A stretch of DNA of 37,669 nt from positions 1-37,669 of IMG/VR virus record IMGVR_UViG_3300042452_000376; one strand, given 5' to 3'. The translations under genes were made by a program, and so were the position numbers. Source of the stretch: a virus. Under the pieces are notes generated by a model that made no database searches, was not told the origin of the DNA, and was given only the letters and a program-made list of their open reading frames with translations. Below are positions 1 to 6,365 of this stretch, in pieces (the stretch's first letter is position 1; every line of letters begins with the position of its first letter).

Positions 1-123
1 GGTAAAGAATGGCATCAATACGCCAAGCGCGAAGAGTTTAAAAACGAACGCGGTTCCGATTCAGCCTGGGGTAGCAACTGCGAAATCTGGCTAGACGGAA
101 CCGACATCAACCACAAGAAGTGA
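1..123 (+). CDS. 3' end of an unidentified phage protein (partial)
   Basis: An open frame enters from the left edge and stops with TGA at 121-123, leaving the last 40 residues of a gene whose start is outside the window. The fragment is hydrophilic, with an acidic and aromatic end around the motif EIWLDGTDIN. Its function cannot be told from this piece. The next small gene starts 7 bases downstream on the same strand, so the two are probably co-transcribed. Confidence 0.6.
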   Translation, partial: GKEWHQYAKREEFKNERGSDSAWGSNCEIWLDGTDINHKK

Positions 124-130
124 GGACCGT

Positions 131-247
131 ATGTTCAGGACATTCCGAGACTTCATTAGACGACTCAATGCAATAAAAGACTACGAATGGCGTCGCGTAC
201 CGCCGCCCAATTGGGCGTGTAAGCGTAACGGAGTACATTACTGGTAA
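131..247 (+). CDS. Small basic hypothetical protein (38 aa)
   Basis: A 38-residue frame starts with ATG at 131 behind a GAGGA ribosome binding site at 122-126, which overlaps the stop of the upstream gene. The product is rich in Arg and aromatic residues (MFRTFRDFIRRLNAIKDYEW at the N terminus) with a Pro-Pro-Pro turn in the middle. I see no domain. It lies in a run of small same-strand genes, as is usual for phage early accessory proteins. The good ribosome site and tight spacing argue that it is translated; the short length keeps confidence moderate. Confidence 0.5.
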   Translation: MFRTFRDFIRRLNAIKDYEWRRVPPPNWACKRNGVHYW

Positions 248-252
248 CAGTT

Positions 253-609
253 ATGAACAAAGCCAAATACAACCCTGTGCCAAAAGAAAAGCACTTAATA
301 GACTTTGACACATACTCAAACATGTTTATTACTGCTGACTTCAACGGAGTTAGCTATTTAAATTACAGCTTGCACTTAAAAGAAACATGGTACCCAAAAA
401 ACACACCACGCATAGCTAGCAAAATGCGTAACTGGTTATTTTCAAGAGCATCTGACTTTGCCCTGGAAAAACCTAATGTTGTTATCGAAGCACACAATCA
501 CATACAACAACACCCACTTACTTACCCCCAATACAATTTGCCTGACCAGTTTCACCATTGGATAGCTCTTTGGGAACTAAAAACATTAACCATACAAAAT
601 AACAACTAA
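253..609 (+). CDS. Hypothetical protein (118 aa)
   Basis: This 118-residue frame follows the previous small gene by 5 bases. It has no obvious Shine-Dalgarno sequence, so it may depend on coupling to upstream translation. The protein is rich in Asn, His and aromatic residues, with no membrane segment, Cys cluster or recognisable catalytic motif. It is more A/T-rich in third positions than the ATPase gene downstream, suggesting a different origin or weaker codon selection. I do not recognise the family. Confidence 0.65.
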   Translation: MNKAKYNPVPKEKHLIDFDTYSNMFITADFNGVSYLNYSLHLKETWYPKNTPRIASKMRNWLFSRASDFALEKPNVVIEAHNHIQQHPLTYPQYNLPDQFHHWIALWELKTLTIQNNN

Positions 610-625
610 TCACGGAGCACTGACA

Positions 626-931
626 ATGTTCTTCTTATCCGGCTTACTTGCTGCAATAGCAATGATCTTCTTGCTACTCAAACTCAACCTTCGCCGCATC
701 GCAAAGTACGACATATTCCTGGACGTAGTACTTACGTTCTTTTTTATCTGGATATTTGCCGGTACTTTCGCGGGCATGATGGCTGGCCTTTGGGCCGGTG
801 CCCTCATATCCATATTCTTGTGGTGGGCTAAACGCAACGTGCCACAAGAAGAACTTAAGTGGATCAAGACCAAGCGCTTTCCCTATAGAAAGCTAACTTG
901 GGTCACTGTTATTAAAACTAAAAACCGTTAA
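626..931 (+). CDS. Small integral membrane protein (101 aa)
   Basis: The gene starts at ATG 626 after a GGAG site (CACGGAGCACTGACA). The protein has an N-terminal hydrophobic helix (about residues 2-18), a basic loop (LNLRRIAKYD), and two closely spaced hydrophobic segments (about 30-47 and 49-68) separated by Gly/Ala-rich turns. A basic cytoplasmic-looking tail of about 30 residues follows (WWAKRNVPQEELKWIKTKRF). The layout suggests a two- to three-span inner-membrane protein with the Lys/Arg-rich end in the cytoplasm. No family is recognised. Superinfection exclusion or another host-membrane role is possible, but only its position among early genes suggests this. Confidence 0.65.
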   Translation: MFFLSGLLAAIAMIFLLLKLNLRRIAKYDIFLDVVLTFFFIWIFAGTFAGMMAGLWAGALISIFLWWAKRNVPQEELKWIKTKRFPYRKLTWVTVIKTKNR

Positions 932-937
932 CGAACA

Positions 938-1037
938 TCTGGCCTCTGGCCGGTTACAAACTTCAGCCCCCCTGAACCAAGCTCTTGGTGACCAGTGCAA
1001 GCCAAGAGTACTTGTCTGTAACTGGTCAGAGGTTAGA
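938..1037 (+). ncRNA. Predicted structured RNA: three-way junction in the leader of the MoxR gene
   Basis: Bases 938-958 pair with 1017-1037 in an uninterrupted 21-bp stem with four G-U pairs. Every wobble has G in the 5' arm and U in the 3' arm, so the fold works as + strand RNA but would have A-C mismatches on the other strand. Inside the closing stem are a 5-bp hairpin (962-966 with 972-976, loop CCCCC) and a longer hairpin (982-988 with 1002-1008, extendable by 979-981 with 1011-1013 across a 2-nt bulge), giving a three-way junction. It lies between the membrane-protein stop and the ribosome site of the ATPase gene, and contains no convincing + strand reading frame. It could be a cis-acting leader, an RNase III processing site or a small RNA. 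I cannot match it to a known class. Confidence 0.6.
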
Positions 1038-1064
1038 CCTACCGCATTACTTAAGGAGTAACAA

Positions 1065-2063
1065 ATGCGTACTATCCGCCCATCACAGCTCAAGTCCGAA
1101 CTTAAAGCCAACGCTCTGGCCCGCGTGCCGAGCATGATCTGGGGCCCGCCAGGTCTTGGTAAGTCTCAGATTGTTTATCAATTTGCCAACGACCTACACG
1201 CCAAGGTCTTCGAACTTCGTGCCAACCTGTTCGACCCCGTCGACGTTCGTGGCGGTCTCAAGGTTGTCGAGCAAGCCGATGGTTCATACCGTACTCGTTA
1301 CGGCGTGCCTGAGGATTACCCCGACACTAACTACCAAGGCACCGTCGTGCTGCTCATCGACGAGTTGCCCAATGCACCCAAAGCTACGCAAAACGCGTTG
1401 CTGCAGTTGACGCTCGATCGCAAGATCGGCACTTACGTTCTTCCCGAAAACACCATTATTGTTGCCGCAGGCAACCGGTCGCAAGATCGTGCTGCTGTTC
1501 ACGAGATGCCCACCCCGGTCAAGAACCGCTTTGCGCACTACACGCTCGAAGCAAACATCGACGACTGGGTAGCTTGGGCACTGCGTAACAAAATAGACGA
1601 TAGTTTGATCTCGTTTCTTCGTTACCGCCCGAGTCTGCTTCACAGCTTGGACGCTAACGACTACGCGTTTCCGTCACCCCGTACCTGGGAGATGGTCAGC
1701 CGCAAGTTGCCACATATGAACGACATGTTCTATGGCGTTGCATCGCTCGTTGGCGACGGCCCGGCTGGCGAATACTTGGCCCACAAGGCAATCCACAAGG
1801 ATCTGCCTGATATCGAAGACTTAATCAAGAACCCGTCAACCAGCCACGTCCCGAGCGACCCATCAGCTTTGTACGCAATTGCCGGTGCATTGGCATCTCG
1901 CGTAGACCAGCTGAACTTCGACGCAATCATGCGTTACAACAGACGTTTGCCACGCGAGTTCCAAGTAGTTCTTGTCCGCGACTGCCTGGCCAAGGAACGT
2001 ACTTTGATTAACGAAAAGTCATTTAAGGACTGGACCACCGCTAACGTAGAAGTAGTCATCTAA
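1065..2063 (+). CDS. MoxR-type AAA+ ATPase
   Basis: The 332-residue protein has the core of a MoxR-family AAA+ ATPase: Walker A GPPGLGKS at 27-34, Walker B VVLLIDE at 94-100, a sensor 1 Asn at about 137 (AAGNRSQD) and a likely arginine finger in PVKNRF (Arg155). The helical lid follows. MoxR ATPases usually act as remodelling chaperones with a partner carrying a von Willebrand factor A domain, and such a partner is encoded two genes downstream (2768-3886). The start at 1065 has an AAGGAG site. That site can fold into a short hairpin (TTACT and AGTAA around TAAGG), and the large RNA structure at 938-1037 lies just upstream, so expression may be controlled by RNA structure. The ATPase call is firm; the substrate is unknown. 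Confidence 0.9.
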   Translation: MRTIRPSQLKSELKANALARVPSMIWGPPGLGKSQIVYQFANDLHAKVFELRANLFDPVDVRGGLKVVEQADGSYRTRYGVPEDYPDTNYQGTVVLLIDELPNAPKATQNALLQLTLDRKIGTYVLPENTIIVAAGNRSQDRAAVHEMPTPVKNRFAHYTLEANIDDWVAWALRNKIDDSLISFLRYRPSLLHSLDANDYAFPSPRTWEMVSRKLPHMNDMFYGVASLVGDGPAGEYLAHKAIHKDLPDIEDLIKNPSTSHVPSDPSALYAIAGALASRVDQLNFDAIMRYNRRLPREFQVVLVRDCLAKERTLINEKSFKDWTTANVEVVI

Positions 2064-2073
2064 GGAGAATCAC

Positions 2074-2766
2074 ATGGCTTCCGTACGACTAACCAACGAA
2101 ATCCGTAGCGACATTCACCGTAATGCTATGGAAGCTTTCAAGGTTGCTAAACCTACACCTAAACCTACCACTTGGCTTTCTGACCGAATCCGCGACGGTA
2201 TCATCGGATCCGAAGCATACAAAGTCCTTAAGGAATTGTACGAAAGCCGTAGCCGATACACTTTCACTTCCTTTGGTGGAATGCCTAACAACATAAATCA
2301 AACCAACGACGCTAGTATTAACTTAACTTCTAAAACTAACTTTGGGGCTAGCTCTTTTGTAGAAAACAATAACAAAACCATTCAGGTTGAAATGGTTCCT
2401 CAGATCAAGCTTTTTCGAGGCTCGTCTTGGGGAACCCCAGAGTTTTCGTTTGAAGACTTTAGTCCACAGGTACGTGCAGATCTTGCTGGCCCTTTGCAAC
2501 AGCTTTCTAAAGACATCATCGATCACTTTTCTGAACAACATGAATATCATAAAAAAATCAACGATCTTTTGAACGCGTGCACGACGGTTAAGCAATTGCT
2601 TACTGCCTGGCCAGCAGGCGAATCGTTTGTTGCCCACGAACACAAAACACGTATGTACACCAAGATCACTCGTGTTGAGCGAGCCAAACAGATCCGAGAA
2701 GAAGTCCAATTCGACGACACATTGGTAAACGAAGTAGTACTCACCGCAAAACTAGTAGGAGGCTAA
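2074..2766 (+). CDS. Unknown protein, possibly Nmad5-like, between the MoxR and VWA genes
   Basis: The 230-residue protein starts at ATG 2074 with an AAGGAG site. The N-terminal pattern RLTNEIRSDIHRNAMEAF and the later pattern TTVKQLLTAWPAGESF resemble phage proteins of the Nmad5 type (nucleotide modification associated domain 5), but this is from memory of the pattern and is not a domain hit. The middle (about 70-125) is rich in Asn, Thr and Ser; the last third is helical and charged. It sits 10 bases after the ATPase and 1 base before the VWA/peptidase gene, so the three form one unit and may act together. A role as an adaptor or substrate of the MoxR system is equally possible. Confidence 0.55.
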   Translation: MASVRLTNEIRSDIHRNAMEAFKVAKPTPKPTTWLSDRIRDGIIGSEAYKVLKELYESRSRYTFTSFGGMPNNINQTNDASINLTSKTNFGASSFVENNNKTIQVEMVPQIKLFRGSSWGTPEFSFEDFSPQVRADLAGPLQQLSKDIIDHFSEQHEYHKKINDLLNACTTVKQLLTAWPAGESFVAHEHKTRMYTKITRVERAKQIREEVQFDDTLVNEVVLTAKLVGG

Positions 2767-2767
2767 C

Positions 2768-3886
2768 ATGTCTGCTGAAAGCGCACTTATCAAGGCGCGA
2801 TCGCAACTCCTCATGGAACACCCGTTCTTCGGAACACTAGCCCTGAGGTTACGCCCCGTTGAAAAACAAGATGTAAAGACGGCAGCCACTGACGGCACAA
2901 GTTTTTTCTATAACTCTGATTTCATACGGAAGCTAGACCAAATGCAGCTTCGTGGACTAATTGCCCACGAAGTTATGCATTGCGTCTTTAACCATCAAAC
3001 CCGCAGACAAGCCCGCGACCACAGCTTGTGGAACGTTGCTTGCGACTACGCTATTAACAACCACCTTGTGGATGCAGGTTTTATTCTGCCAAAAGGCGGC
3101 TTAGTAGATCCGGCTTATAAAGACATGTCTGCAGAAGCCATCTACAACAAGCTTCAACAAGAACCCAAGAAGCACAAACCGTGCGCCTGGGGTATTGTGC
3201 TTGACGCTAATAGCGGCAGCGTAGAGTCTGGCTCTGCTGCCGAAATGGAATCACAATGGCAAATTGCCGTTGGCGAAGCACTTTCGGTAGCTAAATCACG
3301 CGGCAAGATGCCTGGTCACCTCGAGCTTGCGCTGACCGATATTCTTGACCCAAAGGTTGACTGGCGCACGGTCCTCTGGCCGTTCTTCACTGACCTTACC
3401 AACGACGACTTCACCTGGCGCAAGCCTAACCGCGCATACATTTCCGAAGATGAATATCTGCCGTCAATGTACGAAGAAGCCTGCGGTAAAGTTGCAATCG
3501 TCGCTGACTCCAGCGGATCTATCTCTGACGAGCAGGGTGTTCAGTTCTTTAGCGAACTAGACGCGGTGCTCGCGCAAGTCCGACCTGAGTCTGTTGTATT
3601 TATACAATGCGACGCTAACGTCCAGGACGTGCATGTGTTTGACCGTGGACAACGAATCACGGACGACAAACGTACGTTCAAGGGCCGTGGTGGTACAGCA
3701 TTCGCCCCCGCATTTGCTTACATTAAAGAGCACCACCCGGACGTCCAGGCAATTGTGTATTTGACTGACCTTGAGTCAAACGACTTTGAAGAAGCCGAAC
3801 GTGAATGCATCGCACCAACGCTTTGGGTAGCCACAACGCGACACTCACAAGCGCCATTTGGAACCACTGTATATTTACCCTCTTGA
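2768..3886 (+). CDS. Zincin-like metallopeptidase fused to a VWA domain (DUF2201 type)
   Basis: The 372-residue protein combines two parts. The N-terminal half has a zinc-peptidase motif HEVMH (His67-Glu68-x-x-His71) followed by the pattern LWNVACDYAINNHLV, typical of the DUF2201 peptidase-like domain. The C-terminal half has a VWA metal-ion site DSSGS beginning at about Asp247, followed by the Thr of GRGGTAF and the Asp of YLTDLES. VWA proteins commonly pair with MoxR ATPases, which matches the ATPase at 1065. The ATG at 2768 has an AGGAGG site. All zinc-site residues of the HEXXH motif and the MIDAS Asp/Ser residues are present, so both halves could be active. Bacterial MoxR/VWA pairs mature or insert metals into protein complexes; what this one acts on in a phage is unknown. 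Confidence 0.85.
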   Translation: MSAESALIKARSQLLMEHPFFGTLALRLRPVEKQDVKTAATDGTSFFYNSDFIRKLDQMQLRGLIAHEVMHCVFNHQTRRQARDHSLWNVACDYAINNHLVDAGFILPKGGLVDPAYKDMSAEAIYNKLQQEPKKHKPCAWGIVLDANSGSVESGSAAEMESQWQIAVGEALSVAKSRGKMPGHLELALTDILDPKVDWRTVLWPFFTDLTNDDFTWRKPNRAYISEDEYLPSMYEEACGKVAIVADSSGSISDEQGVQFFSELDAVLAQVRPESVVFIQCDANVQDVHVFDRGQRITDDKRTFKGRGGTAFAPAFAYIKEHHPDVQAIVYLTDLESNDFEEAERECIAPTLWVATTRHSQAPFGTTVYLPS

Positions 3887-3917
3887 TAGAACTGTATCTA
3901 CTAACTATTCTCAACGC

Positions 3918-3934
3918 AAAGGTAGGAGACCTTT
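3918..3934 (+). promoter_or_regulatory. Hairpin displaying the ribosome binding site in its loop; CsrA-site candidate
   Basis: A perfect 6-bp stem (3918-3923 with 3929-3934) encloses a five-base loop AGGAG, which is the ribosome binding site for the gene starting at 3935. A GGA in a hairpin loop overlapping the Shine-Dalgarno sequence is the typical binding site of CsrA, and this phage encodes a CsrA homologue at 6147. The hairpin is seen in the sequence; binding is inference. Confidence 0.5.
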
Positions 3935-4153
3935 ATGCCACAAGTCACGAAAGAGCTTATCTTCCCGCGCGCCGTAACCACGGTCGACAAAATCAACCTC
4001 ACAAGCTTAGCCATTGCGCTTGGCACTTTGTCTGAAGACAAAGGCCTTAAAGAAATTGCCCAGGTCATGGTCAACTCTCTTTACGCAAAGTCGCGCATCC
4101 GCGCTCACAAACGAGCTAACGCAGTTCTTGCACTTCTTGAATCCCATCGCTAA
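3935..4153 (+). CDS. Small hypothetical protein (72 aa)
   Basis: A 72-residue frame starting at ATG 3935, directly after the hairpin described at 3918-3934. The protein is mostly helical by composition: an N-terminal extended part (VTKELIFPRAVTTVDKINL), then an Ala/Leu-rich helix with a basic C-terminal end (AKSRIRAHKRANAVLALLE). It has no recognisable domain; the basic helix could bind nucleic acid. It precedes a small helix-turn-helix gene by 4 bases and the DNA polymerase gene, so it belongs to the replication unit. Confidence 0.6.
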   Translation: MPQVTKELIFPRAVTTVDKINLTSLAIALGTLSEDKGLKEIAQVMVNSLYAKSRIRAHKRANAVLALLESHR

Positions 4154-4157
4154 CACA

Positions 4158-4319
4158 ATGGGACACTTCATTGAAAATGTAGAAATTATGCAAGTCTGCG
4201 ATTTGTTGCTTAATAACTACACTACTACTGAAATAGAAGAAAAACTCAAGATTCCTAAACAAAGGGTCGATGAGATTTACCGCATGCTGCAAGACGCTAC
4301 AGCGTACGAAGAAGGATAA
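4158..4319 (+). CDS. Small helix-turn-helix protein (53 aa)
   Basis: The preferred start is ATG 4158 (MGHFIENVEIMQVCDLLLNN) rather than an earlier in-frame ATG at 4014, because the upstream part would overlap the previous gene for 140 bases in another frame. Residues about 20-43 (YTTTEIEEKLKIPKQRVDEI) read as a compact helix-turn-helix of the kind found in sigma-like and small phage DNA-binding proteins: a first helix, a short turn at IP, then a recognition helix. It may be a small transcription factor for the neighbouring replication genes. The stop is 5 bases before the GTG of the polymerase gene. Confidence 0.55.
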   Translation: MGHFIENVEIMQVCDLLLNNYTTTEIEEKLKIPKQRVDEIYRMLQDATAYEEG

Positions 4320-4323
4320 CGAC

Positions 4324-6147
4324 GTGCCAGAAACTCTTGTGACCCTAGACTTTGAGACTTACTACGACGTAAATCTCAGTCTTACTAAAATGACTACTAT
4401 GGAATATGTCAAAAACGATATGTTCAAAGTCTGGGGTGTTGGTATCAAAGCCAACAATGAACCAACAGAATGGTTTGGAGCAGACGAAGCAGAAGACGCT
4501 TTACGTCAATTTGACTGGGACAATGTTAAGTTGCTTTGTCACAACACGTTGTTTGACGGATACATATTAGCTAGACACTACGGCATAACGCCCGCGTACT
4601 ACCTTGACACTGCAGCAATGGCACGCGGTGCGTTCCCTGGCTTATCTGCGTCTCTTAAAGACACCAGCATACGTTTATTCCCAGACGACGAGTCAATGCG
4701 CAAAGGCGAAGATCTTGTCAAAGCCAAAGGACTTTACGATCTTCCGCCTGACATCGAAGAGGCAATTGCTAAGTACTGCGTACAGGACGTTGACTTAACG
4801 TACGCCGTCTACAACAAACTTGTGGCAACTTACCCACAGTCTGAGTTGGATCTTATTCATCTTACGACCAAGATGTTCTGTCAGCCAATCCTTAAGATTG
4901 ACCGTGAACGACTAACCACGTACCACGGCCAAGAGTTCACTCGTGCCGAAGATCTAATTAAAAACTCCAACGTCCCGAAAGACGTATTGTCAAGCAACGT
5001 TAAGTTCGTAGCATATCTTGAAAGCCTCGGAATTACTGCGCCAGTAAAGCGTAGCCCAAACACCGGCAACATGATTCCGGCGTTTAGTAAAAACGACGCA
5101 GGCTGGAAGCAACTAATGGCTAAATACCCAGAGCACAAAGCTCTTTGGGACGCTCGAACAGCAGTTAAGTCACGCATCAGCGAAACACGCTCAAAACGAT
5201 TTCTGGACGTAGCCCATAGCGACGACACCATCAGCGTTCCGCTTAAGTACTACGCCGCACACACAGGTCGCTTTGGCGGCACAGAAAAAATTAACCTACA
5301 GAACCTACCTCGAGGCAGTGAACTACGTAAATGCTTAGTAGCCCCACAAGGCATGCTTGTTTACGTAGCAGACTTATCCAACATCGAAGCCCGCATGCTT
5401 GCATGGATGGCTGGCCAGGAAGATCTCCTTGACCAGTTCCGCAGAGGTGAGGATATATACAGTAACTTTGCCTCAAAAATCTACAACAAACCCGTAAATA
5501 AACAAGAACATCCAACCGAACGATTCGTAGGTAAAACTGCAATCCTAGGTCTTGGCTATGGGATGGGGCACAAGAAGTTCAAACTTACTCTGGAATCAGG
5601 AGCCGCCGGACCGGCTATGCAGATTTCAGAGTCTGATGCCCTAAACGTTGTACATACGTACAGGTCTAGCTACAGCTCAATTCCGCTCTTATGGGGGCGG
5701 ATGGAAAACCTGCTCAAGCAGTCGCTAGATAGGAACAACTACGGGATTACTTACCGCAACGGAGTCCTAACTATCCAAAACCGTTCCCTTGTTTTACCAA
5801 ACGGAATGGCACTTAGGTACGAAAACCTACAGATGACTTCCCAAGGGATGACTTACAACACCCGTGGACAAGCACAAGAATCTACATACGGCGGGCGGAT
5901 AACAGAAAACGTCATCCAGGCTTTGTCACGTATAGTAATTACTGACAGTTTATTGAGGTTAGACAAGAAGTTAGCTAACGGACGCGTAGCTCTGACTGTC
6001 CATGACGAAATAGTAATTGTTGCCTCGGACCAAAACCCCGATGCTACAATGACTCAAATCATTGACGATCTTTGCACTCCACCCAGCTGGGCTCCGGACT
6101 TACCGTTGTCCGCCGAAGGTGGCTACGACAGGATGTATAGCAAGTAA
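4324..6147 (+). CDS. Family A DNA polymerase with 3'-5' exonuclease domain
   Basis: GTG at 4324 is the preferred start, giving 607 residues. An upstream in-frame ATG would run into the helix-turn-helix gene, and the protein from GTG begins directly before exonuclease motif I (LDFET, Asp9/Glu11). Exo II is CHNTLFD (Asp78) and Exo III is YCVQD (Asp155), so proofreading should be intact. Polymerase motif A is VADLSNIEAR (Asp350), motif B runs RFVGKTAILGLGYG from Arg400 with Lys404, and motif C is VHDEI (His560-Asp561). The position equivalent to E. coli Phe762 is Leu408. There is no 5' nuclease domain. This is the likely replicative polymerase. The stop codon overlaps the CsrA start (TAATG). Confidence 0.95.
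   Translation: MPETLVTLDFETYYDVNLSLTKMTTMEYVKNDMFKVWGVGIKANNEPTEWFGADEAEDALRQFDWDNVKLLCHNTLFDGYILARHYGITPAYYLDTAAMARGAFPGLSASLKDTSIRLFPDDESMRKGEDLVKAKGLYDLPPDIEEAIAKYCVQDVDLTYAVYNKLVATYPQSELDLIHLTTKMFCQPILKIDRERLTTYHGQEFTRAEDLIKNSNVPKDVLSSNVKFVAYLESLGITAPVKRSPNTGNMIPAFSKNDAGWKQLMAKYPEHKALWDARTAVKSRISETRSKRFLDVAHSDDTISVPLKYYAAHTGRFGGTEKINLQNLPRGSELRKCLVAPQGMLVYVADLSNIEARMLAWMAGQEDLLDQFRRGEDIYSNFASKIYNKPVNKQEHPTERFVGKTAILGLGYGMGHKKFKLTLESGAAGPAMQISESDALNVVHTYRSSYSSIPLLWGRMENLLKQSLDRNNYGITYRNGVLTIQNRSLVLPNGMALRYENLQMTSQGMTYNTRGQAQESTYGGRITENVIQALSRIVITDSLLRLDKKLANGRVALTVHDEIVIVASDQNPDATMTQIIDDLCTPPSWAPDLPLSAEGGYDRMYSK
6128..6136 (+). promoter_or_regulatory. Possible CsrA-type site in front of csrA
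   Basis: The bases ACAGGATGT lie 11 bases before the csrA start, inside the end of the polymerase gene. They resemble the core of the CsrA consensus (GGA flanked by ACA and TGT) and can form a small hairpin with GGA in the loop; a wider alternative pairs TAC at 6124 with GTA at 6135. If used, it would allow autoregulation. It is short and could be chance. Confidence 0.25.
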
Positions 6148-6347
6148 TGTCCAGGCTTGTTTTAACAAGGAGACTAAATCAAACCGTCGTTATTCAACAC
6201 GATGATAAAGTCCTTGTTGAAGTAAAAGTTTGTCGAATAGATCGCAACCAAGTTCGCATTGCTTTCGTCGCTGACCCGTCAGTAATTATTGACCGGAAAG
6301 AAACACTCGACGAAAGTTCTTGTTCTTCAGAGCAAGATAAGGGCTAG
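6147..6347 (+). CDS. csrA: CsrA/RsmA-family translational regulator
   Basis: A 66-residue protein that aligns along its length with CsrA: the N-terminal strand LVLTRR, the central NQVRIAFVADP (NQVRIGVNAP in E. coli), and IIDRKE at the RNA-binding edge (VHREE in E. coli). The two key RNA contacts are kept: the Leu and Arg of the first strand and the Arg equivalent to Arg44 (Arg50 here). Two conserved glycines are replaced (Asn11, Asp32), and the Ser/Glu-rich tail is longer. CsrA is a dimer that binds GGA-containing hairpins and blocks or stabilises mRNAs. The start overlaps the polymerase stop (TAATG), so its translation is probably coupled. It could act on host mRNAs, on phage mRNAs such as the one at 3918-3934, or both. 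Confidence 0.85.
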   Translation: MSRLVLTRRLNQTVVIQHDDKVLVEVKVCRIDRNQVRIAFVADPSVIIDRKETLDESSCSSEQDKG

Positions 6348-6365
6348 TGTTTTCTGGGAGTTATT

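Noticed and set aside
893-1135. - strand frame across the RNA structure before the MoxR gene
   Set aside because: It exists because the region has no coding load; there is no ribosome site and it overlaps the + strand ATPase start. The wobble direction of the stem supports a + strand RNA instead.
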